This document shows positions 7,734-15,756 of a stretch of 64,000 nucleotides of DNA, in pieces (the first letter of the stretch is position 1; each line of letters starts with the position of its first letter). The notes under the pieces are model-generated. The model was not told where the DNA came from and searched no databases. It saw nothing but the letters and a program-made list of their open reading frames with translations. The translations under genes and the position numbers were made by a program. The stretch comes from Actinomycetota bacterium (GTDB lineage Bacteria; Actinomycetota; Humimicrobiia; Humimicrobiales; Humimicrobiaceae): NCBI GenBank assembly GCA_023380915.1, contig JAMCSM010000013.1, positions 19,204 through 83,203 of the forward strand, written 5' to 3'.

Positions 7734-8780
7734 ATGAAAAAAGGTCTAATATGGTTAGTGGTTGTTATGGTAGTTGCTACGATGACATTAATAGGAATTG
7801 GCTGTAAAACTACAGCAGTTGAAACTACAGCAGCAGAAACTACAGCAGCAGAGACAACAGCAGCAGAAACTACAGCAGCAGAGACAACTGCAGCAGGTGA
7901 ATCAGAACTTGCAGGCAAGAAGAGAATAGTATATGTAACACCTTGTTTTAATTTTTCACCTGATTGGAATGTTGCCCATAAATGGTTTATGGACAAGTGT
8001 CAGGAAAATGGTTATATCGGAACTGTTGTTGGACCAAATGAAATTAATACCGAAATTATGATTGAAGATATGGAAATAGCAATTGCAGACAAAGTAGATG
8101 CAATTGCCAACTGTCCTTTGGTTCCAGACCAATTTAAAGCTACATATGAAAAAGCTAAAGCAGCTAAAATACCTGTCGTAGATGTTGCTATTGATTCTGG
8201 TTTTGATGCAGCAATAAGTTTTGTTGGGACGAACTATGATGAGGTTGGAAAAATGGCTGCTGATAAGATCTATGAAAAAGTAGGTAAAGGTGCAAATATT
8301 CTTGTAGTTTACACAGGACCTGAATCAGCTAATCAAGAAAATGAATTAAATGCTTTTATAAAATATGCAGATGAAAAGTATCCAGGTGCTTTTAAAATTG
8401 TTGATAAAGTATTTGATAAGAGCCAGATTGAGTTAGCAGCTGAATTAGGTAAGGCATCATTGACTGCTCATCCTGAAATAAATGTAGTTTGGTGTATTGA
8501 AGGTGCAGCACCACAGGGAATCTCAACAGCTGTACAAGAGTTAAATTTGGTTGGTAAAGTAAATATTTTAGGTATTGATATGCAACCAAAAACAGTAGAA
8601 GATATGGCAGCTGGTATTATTTGGGCTTCTTTTGAGCAGAATTTCCCTGGCTGGGGTGGTACACCCGTTGATTTACTCACAGATTATTGGGCTGGAAAAG
8701 AAGTTCCTAGAGTTGTAGACTCCGGTGTAACTTTCTGGAGCAATGATAAGTTAGATGAATATTATGCAACTCACAAATAG
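7734..8780 (+). CDS. Sugar ABC transporter substrate-binding lipoprotein
   Basis: 348 residues from the ATG at 7734, chosen over an in-frame ATG at 7710 because AAGGAAGGAG lies just before it. The protein has a lipoprotein signal peptide with lipobox LIGIGC (Cys24), then a low-complexity linker of TTAAE repeats (about residues 26-55), then a periplasmic-binding-protein type I fold (RbsB-like). Family features include KIPVVDVAIDSGFDAAISFVG, GTNYDEVGKMAADK, and EINVVWCIEGAAPQG followed by ILGIDMQPK. It captures an extracellular sugar for the permeases downstream. The linker presumably lets the domain reach through the cell wall or envelope. A strong promoter lies upstream and a stable hairpin downstream, consistent with expression above that of the rest of the operon. 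Confidence 0.93.
   Translation: MKKGLIWLVVVMVVATMTLIGIGCKTTAVETTAAETTAAETTAAETTAAETTAAGESELAGKKRIVYVTPCFNFSPDWNVAHKWFMDKCQENGYIGTVVGPNEINTEIMIEDMEIAIADKVDAIANCPLVPDQFKATYEKAKAAKIPVVDVAIDSGFDAAISFVGTNYDEVGKMAADKIYEKVGKGANILVVYTGPESANQENELNAFIKYADEKYPGAFKIVDKVFDKSQIELAAELGKASLTAHPEINVVWCIEGAAPQGISTAVQELNLVGKVNILGIDMQPKTVEDMAAGIIWASFEQNFPGWGGTPVDLLTDYWAGKEVPRVVDSGVTFWSNDKLDEYYATHK
7809..7898 (+). repeat. In-frame 15-bp tandem repeat (TTAAE linker)
   Basis: Six tandem 15-base units based on ACTACAGCAGCAGAA encode TTAVE, four TTAAE copies and a terminal TTAAG just behind the lipid-anchored cysteine of the binding protein. Units are nearly identical, so slippage could change linker length by five residues at a time without breaking the frame. 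Confidence 0.85.
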
Positions 8781-8823
8781 TATATTAATATACTATAATC
8801 TAAAGCATGTAGGATTTTTTTAA

Positions 8824-8864
8824 ATTACAACCTAACTTTTTATTATAGAAAGTTAGGTTGTAAT
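8824..8864 (+). terminator. Perfect 16-bp hairpin between binding protein and ATPase genes
   Basis: The arms 8824-8839 (ATTACAACCTAACTTT) and 8849-8864 are exact reverse complements with a 9-base loop. No T-run follows, so a complete intrinsic terminator is unlikely. Such intercistronic hairpins after binding-protein genes usually protect the upstream mRNA or partly attenuate transcription, giving more binding protein than transporter. Confidence 0.65.
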
Positions 8865-8943
8865 TATAAAATATGGTTAATAGTTGATATAATTAACATA
8901 GAAAAAATTAATTGGATAAGTAAATAAGGAGGTGATTATAAAT

Positions 8944-9717
8944 TTGTTAAATGATAAAAGTAATTCCAATCCTATTGTTGAAATGAAAAATATTAAAAAA
9001 TATTTTGGTCATATCAAAGCACTGGATGATGTCGATTTTGAAATTAATCCCCAAGAAATTTTAGCATTAGTTGGAGATAATGGTGCAGGAAAATCTACTC
9101 TTATCAAAATTTTATCAGGTTTTATTCTACCGGATGAGGGAAGTATTTATATGAATGGGAAAAAGGTTAAAATTGAAAATCCAAATGATTCAATCAAACT
9201 GGGCATAGGAACTGTTTATCAAGATCTAGCCATAGTTGATTGTTTAAATGTAGCTTCAAATATTTTTATAGGCAGGGAACCTTTAAGAGCAAGGGTTTTT
9301 GTAAATAGGAATAAAATGTTTAAAGAGTCAGAAGAAATTTTATATAACCTTAAAATTAAAATTGATTCTGTCAGGCAAATAGCTGGTTACTTATCCGGTG
9401 GACAAAGACAATCATTGGCAGTTGGAAGAGTAATTTCCATGGATTGCGATATTTTTGTACTGGATGAACCAACGGCTGCATTGGGAGTTAGAGAATCCGG
9501 TGAAGTATTGAAACTAATTAAAGATTTAAAAGATCAAGGAAAATCTATTGTTATTATAAGTCACAATTTGGCCCATGTTTTTTCTATATCGGATCGTTTT
9601 GTTGTATTGCGTCAGGGCAAAATTATAGGAAAAAGATTAGCAAAAGAAACAACAACCGATGAAATCGTAAGTATGATTACGGGGGCGTATGAACTTAAAA
9701 ATCATTACGTAAATTGA
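8944..9717 (+). CDS. Sugar ABC transporter ATP-binding protein
   Basis: About 257 residues: a single nucleotide-binding domain, half the length of two-domain RbsA/XylG-type ATPases and like FrcA. Walker A is GDNGAGKST, the signature is LSGGQRQSLAVGR, Walker B is CDIFVLDEPTAAL, and the switch histidine is in IIISHNLAHV. I prefer the TTG at 8944, because AAGGAGGTG at 8926-8934 is well placed before it; the in-frame GTG at 8932 lies inside that ribosome site. It energises uptake through the two permeases that follow (9737-10732 and 12107-13102). The 19-base gap to the first permease supports one operon. Confidence 0.93.
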   Translation: MLNDKSNSNPIVEMKNIKKYFGHIKALDDVDFEINPQEILALVGDNGAGKSTLIKILSGFILPDEGSIYMNGKKVKIENPNDSIKLGIGTVYQDLAIVDCLNVASNIFIGREPLRARVFVNRNKMFKESEEILYNLKIKIDSVRQIAGYLSGGQRQSLAVGRVISMDCDIFVLDEPTAALGVRESGEVLKLIKDLKDQGKSIVIISHNLAHVFSISDRFVVLRQGKIIGKRLAKETTTDEIVSMITGAYELKNHYVN

Positions 9718-9736
9718 TAAAAAGGGAAAACTAGGA

Positions 9737-10732
9737 ATGGAAAAAATAGCAGAAGGAAAAGAAGCTCGCGGCAAATTCAGAGGAGCAATTTCAAAGTTAG
9801 TTATGGTTCAGGAGTTGGGTTTAATTGCATTCATAATTGTTTTTGGTGTTGTCATAACTATAATTAACCCAACATTTATTTCTTTAGGAAATATCATAAC
9901 TATTCTAATATCTGGTGTATTTATATTTATAGTTGGCTGCGGTATGACCTTTGTTTTGGTAGGCGGAGAGATTGATTTATCTGTTGGCTCTGTTTATGCA
10001 TTTTCCGGTCTGACCTCTGCTCTGGCAATGAGTTTTGGGATTAATGTTCCTATTTCTATTCTTATCGGATTAATATGCGGGACATTTATAGGATTTTTAT
10101 CAGGTACAATTGTAACGAGATTTAAAATACCAGCATTAGTTGTAACTCTGGGAATGCTGTATATAGTCAGAGGATTAACTTTATATATCACCAGAGGAGA
10201 AACTACGTATGGCATGCCGGAATCTTTTAAGGTTATCGGGCAGGGCAGTGTATTGGGTATACCAAATCTGGTAATAGCAGCAATAATAATAGGAATAATA
10301 TCTCATACGATACTTGAGTACACTAGATTTGGTTATAATGTTCGCAGTGTGGGCGGCAACAAGCAGGCTGCAATCGCAGCAGGCATCAATGTAAGAATGA
10401 TACGTATTCTTTTATTTGTAATTTCCGGAATTATGGCTGCTATCGGTGGTATGTTAATAAGTAGCAGATTTGGATTGGGAACGCCAAATATTGGCCAGGG
10501 TTTTGAACTATATGTTATTTCTGCAGTTATTATTGGCGGTGTCAGCTTATATGGAGGTATAGGCTCTATTTTTGGGACTTTTTTGGGGGCCTTACTGGTC
10601 AGTATTATACAGAATGGAATGGTGATGATGAAGGTAAGCCCTTACTGGCAAAATGTGGTAGTTGGAGGAATTATGATATTTGCTGTTGGGATAGACCAAT
10701 ATCGCAGAGGAAGAATGTGGAAAATTAGGTAA
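9737..10732 (+). CDS. Sugar ABC transporter permease (RbsC-like), copy 1
   Basis: 331 residues, a polytopic membrane protein of the ribose/xylose/autoinducer-2 permease family. The VGGEIDLSVGSVYAFSG motif is the family hallmark, and the cytoplasmic coupling loop reads YTRFGYNVRSVGGNKQAAIAAGI. Many hydrophobic segments fit the usual 8-10 helices. The second permease at 12107 is a close paralogue that starts with almost the same N-terminus, and the two share a 338-base stretch with no differences. They may form a heterodimer served by the single ATPase. The gene is followed immediately by an ORF-less group II intron-like element. Confidence 0.93.
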   Translation: MEKIAEGKEARGKFRGAISKLVMVQELGLIAFIIVFGVVITIINPTFISLGNIITILISGVFIFIVGCGMTFVLVGGEIDLSVGSVYAFSGLTSALAMSFGINVPISILIGLICGTFIGFLSGTIVTRFKIPALVVTLGMLYIVRGLTLYITRGETTYGMPESFKVIGQGSVLGIPNLVIAAIIIGIISHTILEYTRFGYNVRSVGGNKQAAIAAGINVRMIRILLFVISGIMAAIGGMLISSRFGLGTPNIGQGFELYVISAVIIGGVSLYGGIGSIFGTFLGALLVSIIQNGMVMMKVSPYWQNVVVGGIMIFAVGIDQYRRGRMWKIR

Positions 10733-10773
10733 TTAAAATACTATTACAATAATTAAAAATGGGATGAAAATGA

Positions 10774-11576
10774 GTGCGTCTAGAAAAGTCGCAGCCAACA
10801 AAATATTTGGTCTAGCGGGTGAAAGTCCCGTCTTGGTAATTTATTCGTTTCGACCAAGTAGATATATCCGACATACTGAATGGTAACAGACAGTATGAAA
10901 GCTCGGAAGTAAACGGTTAGACTGCTCTTTGAGAAGTAGGAACGACTCAGGGGTCTATCAATCTGGGAGGCCTTAGCATAAAGCGAAGACTGCAAACCGA
11001 AATAACCATCTTACATAAAGTCGTTTTGCAAGGAAGTTCAGGAGGCCGACTTAATTCTCACGTAGGGAAGGCTGATACAACAGATTTAAGGTAAACGGAT
11101 ATCTAAAATCGGGTGCTCCTGCGGATAACGGGTCAAGGCATCCCAGAAAAGGTCAAATATCAAAGTTGGGGAAGTCCTATTTAGTAAGGGCTGTTGATAT
11201 AAGCTAAAAGCGAAATTCAATAGGCGAATAGGATTCTCGGATGAGCCCATAGTAGCTGTGAAGTTTCTGTAATGGAAATGGAGCAAAGGGGCTCTGGACG
11301 ATAAATTCTACACGGGGATACTTCCTCCAGACTTAAGAGCTTGAATAAGGAAGTTAACAAAACTGGAGTAGATATGCTCAATGTAAACTGCAAGGCAGGA
11401 AGGCATTTGAGAAGAATTATCGTTTGAAGCCGTATTGGGGAAATCTCAACGTACGGAATTTTAGAGGGGGCGATGGAAACGGAGCATGGTTAAGATATTA
11501 AGACACTGTCAACTGAAAGGGACAGAAACAGATTAAGCTTAATCTAAACTATTCGCGCCATCGCTCTACTCGGCGA
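10774..11576 (+). mobile_element. ORF-less group II intron-like element
   Basis: This gene-free stretch, visibly less AT-rich than its surroundings, looks like a bacterial group II intron lacking its reverse transcriptase gene. The 5' end reads GTGCGTC at 10774, matching the GUGYG consensus. The segment GCGGGTGAAAGTCCCGTC (10815-10832) resembles conserved domain I sequence. A domain V-like hairpin spans about 11426-11462: AGC near the 5' strand, CCGTA pairing with TACGG, a two-base bulge, and a distal stem around GAAA. A domain VI-like stem pairs 11470-11476 (GCGATGG) with 11558-11564, though its interior is longer than usual. The 3' end is near CTCTACTCGGCGAT and is uncertain by several bases. 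The element lies between genes, so it breaks no coding region. Mobility would need a maturase from elsewhere. Confidence 0.7.
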
Positions 11577-11608
11577 TAATAAATAACAAGAAAAGGAGGT
11601 TATAAAAG

Positions 11609-12043
11609 ATGTCTACTCAACAAAAGATTTTGAATTTTTTTTTAATAATAATAGTTTTAATAGTTTCACTATCATTTGTTTCAATTTCTATATCTTGTAC
11701 TCCTGGAAAATATAGAGATACTGAATCCTATGCTCATGAACAGAAAGCAGGTAAAGGAGATACGGCAATCGGGGGGTATTATGAAGAAGATAGGAAAAAA
11801 ATATTTATAGAATTGATTGATACCGAAAAGAAAGCGGATAAAGAGGCTATGGAAGAGTATCCTTTAGATACATCAGACCCTAAATATTCTGAAGATAATC
11901 ATGAAAAATATAAAACATTGAAAAAAGAATTATCAGATAAATATGCAGATGAAATATGTAAAAAATATAATCTCACCAGTGATGAAATAAAGATGATAAG
12001 AAATGAAGGTTTTGCAAAAGATTGGTTACCGCAAGATTATTGA
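11609..12043 (+). CDS. Small lipoprotein of unknown function
   Basis: 144 residues I do not recognise. The N-terminus is a lipoprotein signal peptide: a long hydrophobic stretch (residues about 7-28) ending in SISISC, with Cys about residue 31. The remainder is hydrophilic and highly charged, rich in Lys, Glu and Asp (for example DRKKIFIELIDTEKKADKEA), and probably helical, with a C-terminal segment LTSDEIKMIRNEGFAKDWL. An AAAGGAGG ribosome site precedes ATG. It lies between the group II intron-like element and the second permease in the transporter operon, so it may be an accessory envelope protein of the uptake system. That is inference from position only. Confidence 0.75.
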   Translation: MSTQQKILNFFLIIIVLIVSLSFVSISISCTPGKYRDTESYAHEQKAGKGDTAIGGYYEEDRKKIFIELIDTEKKADKEAMEEYPLDTSDPKYSEDNHEKYKTLKKELSDKYADEICKKYNLTSDEIKMIRNEGFAKDWLPQDY

Positions 12044-12106
12044 GTTTTATGATTTGAAATTAATAAAAAGATTAATTCTATTTTGTTACAAAAAGGAAAA
12101 ATAGGA

Positions 12107-13102
12107 ATGGAAAAAATAGCAGAAGAAAAGGAAGCTCGCGGCAAATTCAGAGGAGCAATTTCAAAATTACTTATGGTTCAGGAGCTGGGTTTAATTGCAT
12201 TTATAATTGTTTTTGGTGTTGTCATAACTATTATTAATCCATCATTTGTTTCTTTAGAAAATATCATAAATATTTTAAGGTCTAGTGTTTTCGTGTTTAT
12301 AGTTGGCTGCGGTATGACCTTTGTTTTGGTAGGCGGAGAGATTGATTTATCTGTTGGCTCCGTTTATGGATTTGCTGGAATAATTACAGCTATTTCTTTA
12401 AGTTTTGGGATTAATGTTCCTATTTCTATTCTTATCGGATTAATATGCGGGACATTTATAGGATTTTTATCAGGTACAATTGTAACGAGATTTAAAATAC
12501 CAGCATTAGTTGTAACTCTGGGAATGCTGTATATAGTCAGAGGATTAACTTTATATATCACCAGAGGAGAAACTACGTATGGCATGCCGGAATCTTTTAA
12601 GGTTATCGGGCAGGGCAGTGTATTGGGTATACCAAATCTGGTAATAGCAGCAATAATAATAGGAATAATATCTCATACGATACTTGAGTACACTAGATTT
12701 GGTTATAATGTTCGCAGTGTGGGCGGCAACAAGCAGGCCGCAATCGCAGCAGGCATCAATGTAAGAATGATACGTATTCTTTTATTTGTAATTTCTGGAA
12801 TTATGTGTGCTATTGCCGGAATATTAATAACAGGCAGGCTTTCAGTGGGTACACCAAGTGTTGGCTATGGTTTTGAACTATATGTTATTTCTGCAGTTAT
12901 TATTGGCGGTGTCAGCTTATATGGAGGTATAGGCTCTATTTTTGGAACTTTTTTGGGAGCCTTACTGATTAGTATTATACAGAATGGAATGATAATGATG
13001 AGGGTAAGCCCTTACTGGCAAAATATGGTAGTCGGAGGAATTATGATATTTGCTGTTGGGATAGACCAATGGCGTAGAGGAAGAATGTGGAAAATCAGGT
13101 AA
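12107..13102 (+). CDS. Sugar ABC transporter permease (RbsC-like), copy 2
   Basis: 331 residues, a paralogue of the permease at 9737 with the same length and start context (AGGAATGGAAAAAATAGC), which is why I start at 12107 rather than an upstream in-frame TTG. The family motif VGGEIDLSVGSVYGFAG and the coupling loop YTRFGYNVRSVGGNKQAAIAAGI are present. Bases 12401-12738 equal 10031-10368 of copy 1 exactly. Differences cluster in the helix after SVYGFAG and in the segment CAIAGILITGRLSVGTPSVGYG. The pattern suggests recent duplication or gene conversion, with selection or older divergence kept in segments likely to line the pore. It ends the transporter cluster. Confidence 0.93.
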   Translation: MEKIAEEKEARGKFRGAISKLLMVQELGLIAFIIVFGVVITIINPSFVSLENIINILRSSVFVFIVGCGMTFVLVGGEIDLSVGSVYGFAGIITAISLSFGINVPISILIGLICGTFIGFLSGTIVTRFKIPALVVTLGMLYIVRGLTLYITRGETTYGMPESFKVIGQGSVLGIPNLVIAAIIIGIISHTILEYTRFGYNVRSVGGNKQAAIAAGINVRMIRILLFVISGIMCAIAGILITGRLSVGTPSVGYGFELYVISAVIIGGVSLYGGIGSIFGTFLGALLISIIQNGMIMMRVSPYWQNMVVGGIMIFAVGIDQWRRGRMWKIR

Positions 13103-13303
13103 TAGGCTAGAATTATTTTATAGATAATTTAAATAGTTTATTTATAAATTTATATAATCCAGAAATTTATAGCAGTATCATTTTTAGAATAACTTATTAT
13201 TAGTATTAGAATTATAAATCATTATTTTAAAAGTTACTGCTTGCCATTGGAAATTCTTTTAACACCGATTTAAATATCAGCAGTAAAAGGGGTATTCGTA
13301 AAA

Positions 13304-14479
13304 ATGGTAAAATCAAGGGATAGAGTAAAAAATGCTTTAAACCATACAGAATCAGATAGAATACCTATAGATAACAATGGTTTTGCAAGCGGAATGCATG
13401 AAGCAGCATATAGAAATTTATTAAATTATTTAAATATTGAAGATGATATAAAAATTTTTGATTATGTACAGAGACTTGCGCTGGTTAAAGATGAAATTTT
13501 AGATATGTTTGGTGTTGATACCAGATATATATTTCCCAAATCTCCATCTAATTTTATATTCGGCGGTGATGCGGATAATGAATTTAAAGATGAGTTTGGG
13601 GTGGTTTATAAAAGAAAAGGATACTATGCTGATTGTATAAAACCTCCACTTGCCGGTAAGTCTTTCGAAGATATTAAATCTTACAACTTCCCTGATGCTT
13701 CCGACCCTTCAAGATTTGAACGGCTTGATTCAAGGGCAAAGAGTCTTTATGAAAATACTGATTTTTCTATTTGGGCAGGTCATATTAACTCTCTTTTTTA
13801 TACAGCCTGGATACTTCGGGGTATGGAGAATTTTATGGTTGATTTATATAGTGACCCAAAATTAGCCAAGTATTTAATGGATAGAATAGTTGATTGGAAT
13901 ATGGAATTTTTTAAAGGATTTTATGGCAAGGTTGGCAGCTATATTGATGTTTTTTGGATTGGTGATGATTGGGGTACTCAAAATGGTCCCTTGATTTCTC
14001 CTGATTATTTCAGAAAAGAGATAGTTCCCAGGTTTAAGAAGATGATAAGTTTTATTAAAACTATGACTAATGCAAAATGCTGCTATCATTGCTGTGGATC
14101 AATTTACTGGTGTATGGAAGATTTAATAGATATGGGTGCAGACATAATACATCCGGTTCAGGCTAATGCTGAAGGCAATGATTCAGAAAAGCTTAAAAAT
14201 AAATTTGGGGATAGGATTTGTTTCCATGGCGGTACAAACAATCAGGGGGTTTTTCATAAGGATGTTCATTCTTTGGCTATTGATACTTTAAATAGGATTA
14301 AGTACCTGGCTCCTGGTGGGGGCTATATTTTTTCATCAGGGCACAATATACAGGCTAATATGCCTCCAGAAAATATTATAAGGCTTTTTGAGATTAGTAG
14401 AATTTTTGGCAAGTATCCTATTGATATAGATAGTATTGGTAAGCAAATTGAAATAGAAAAAGGTTCGATAGACAAGTAA
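13304..14479 (+). CDS. Uroporphyrinogen decarboxylase-family protein 1
   Basis: 391 residues of the UROD/MtaA/MtbA superfamily, a TIM-barrel family containing uroporphyrinogen decarboxylase and zinc-dependent corrinoid methyltransferases. The N-terminal RDRVKNALNHTESDRIPID is typical of the uncharacterised sugar-island members. The zinc or substrate motif is YHCCGSIYWCMEDLIDMGAD (HxCG), and the distal site reads FSSGHNIQ with PPENI where methyltransferases usually have a Cys. No heme genes are nearby, so haem synthesis is unlikely. It heads an 18-kb co-directional run. AAAAGGGG precedes ATG. Reaction unknown; demethylation, decarboxylation or a carbon-carbon cleavage are all possible. Confidence 0.85.
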   Translation: MVKSRDRVKNALNHTESDRIPIDNNGFASGMHEAAYRNLLNYLNIEDDIKIFDYVQRLALVKDEILDMFGVDTRYIFPKSPSNFIFGGDADNEFKDEFGVVYKRKGYYADCIKPPLAGKSFEDIKSYNFPDASDPSRFERLDSRAKSLYENTDFSIWAGHINSLFYTAWILRGMENFMVDLYSDPKLAKYLMDRIVDWNMEFFKGFYGKVGSYIDVFWIGDDWGTQNGPLISPDYFRKEIVPRFKKMISFIKTMTNAKCCYHCCGSIYWCMEDLIDMGADIIHPVQANAEGNDSEKLKNKFGDRICFHGGTNNQGVFHKDVHSLAIDTLNRIKYLAPGGGYIFSSGHNIQANMPPENIIRLFEISRIFGKYPIDIDSIGKQIEIEKGSIDK

Positions 14480-14508
14480 ATATTTTTGAAATAGAGAGGT
14501 GGTTTTTA

Positions 14509-15741
14509 TTGGATTCCAAAGAAAGAGTAAAGACTTCTTTAAACCATTTAGAGCCAGATAGAGTTCCCATATTCGAGCTATCAATAAATAATAAAGTGTC
14601 TTCCGATATTTTAGGCAGGGCAACATTCATAGGCGGAGGATTATCATATAAAAACTCTATAATTGCAAACATGGGGACACAAGATGATTTGAGAAAAAAT
14701 TTTCAGGTTTATTTTGGAGATACATTAGAACTTTACAAAAAGGCAGAACTGGATATTGTTTGGCTGAAAATTCAAAAGTGCCTTACTCCAGTTTTTCCAT
14801 CTCTGGGTAATATAGGCGCACTGGGAGTATTTGATATCAAAATAAGAGAAATTGATAAAAATAGATTTAGAGTTGAAGGTGAAGAAGATTTCTGGTCAGA
14901 AAGTTTTTATGATGTCGAGCGAACTAAGGGATTTTACAATACAAAAGATTGCATTAAGGAAAAAGGAATTAAGGAACTTGAAAGGTATGTTAAATATTTA
15001 GAGAATAAAACAAAAGATATACCTTATCAAATACAAATAGGCCTGGATGAATATAAAAAGGCAATAAATAGTTCAGTGGGGAAGAATCTATTTATAGCTG
15101 GTTTTTCCGACGTCTTGTTTCCAACCTTTTCTCCATTTTTGGAAGTATTCATGGAGGCTATGATAACTAACCCCGACCTTGCACATAGATATATGGAAAT
15201 TACTACAGAAGGTGTTTTAATTTTACTAAAAAAACAAATTGAAGCAGGAGTGGATGGTATTATCGGTGCAAATGACATAGCCTCACAAAAAGGCACTATA
15301 ATTTCACCGAAACATTATAAAGAATTTATATTGCCAAGTTTAAAGAAAATAGTTAATAAATGTCACAGTAAAAATATTCCATTTATAAAGCATTATGATG
15401 GCAATATTAACATGATACTCGATACACTGATTGATGAAGGTAGAATAGACGGTTTGCATTCAATAGAGCCAGTAGCTGATATGGATATCTATAATATAAA
15501 AAAAATATATGGTAATAAAATAACACTTCTTGGGAACCTTGATTGTTCATACTTAATGAGCTTTGGCTCAAAAGATGAAATTGAAAAAGAAGTAAAAAGA
15601 CTTATAAAATATATTGCTCCTGGCGGTGGTTATGTATTCAGTTCAAGCAATGCAATACATTCTGGAATTTCCAGTGAAACATTCAATTTTATTAGAAAAA
15701 AAGTATTGGAATATGGGCAGTATCCAATAAATTTAAATTAA
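14509..15741 (+). CDS. Uroporphyrinogen decarboxylase-family protein 2
   Basis: 410 residues, UROD superfamily, opening SKERVKTSLNHLEPDRVPIF. It differs from the first paralogue at the key site: the HxCG motif is replaced by HYDGN, so the zinc-binding cysteine is missing, while the distal GGGYVFSSSNAIHSG is kept. It may therefore be a metal-free member or a pseudoenzyme partner of another paralogue. The start is TTG at 14509 with AGAGAGGTGG just before it; the gap from the previous gene is only 29 bases, so the two are probably co-translated. Confidence 0.82.
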   Translation: MDSKERVKTSLNHLEPDRVPIFELSINNKVSSDILGRATFIGGGLSYKNSIIANMGTQDDLRKNFQVYFGDTLELYKKAELDIVWLKIQKCLTPVFPSLGNIGALGVFDIKIREIDKNRFRVEGEEDFWSESFYDVERTKGFYNTKDCIKEKGIKELERYVKYLENKTKDIPYQIQIGLDEYKKAINSSVGKNLFIAGFSDVLFPTFSPFLEVFMEAMITNPDLAHRYMEITTEGVLILLKKQIEAGVDGIIGANDIASQKGTIISPKHYKEFILPSLKKIVNKCHSKNIPFIKHYDGNINMILDTLIDEGRIDGLHSIEPVADMDIYNIKKIYGNKITLLGNLDCSYLMSFGSKDEIEKEVKRLIKYIAPGGGYVFSSSNAIHSGISSETFNFIRKKVLEYGQYPINLN

Positions 15742-15756
15742 ATAACAGGAGATACC

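Noticed and set aside
10780..11290. Short minus-strand reading frames inside the intron-like element
   Set aside because: They have no ribosome sites or recognisable motifs and overlap structured RNA sequence.
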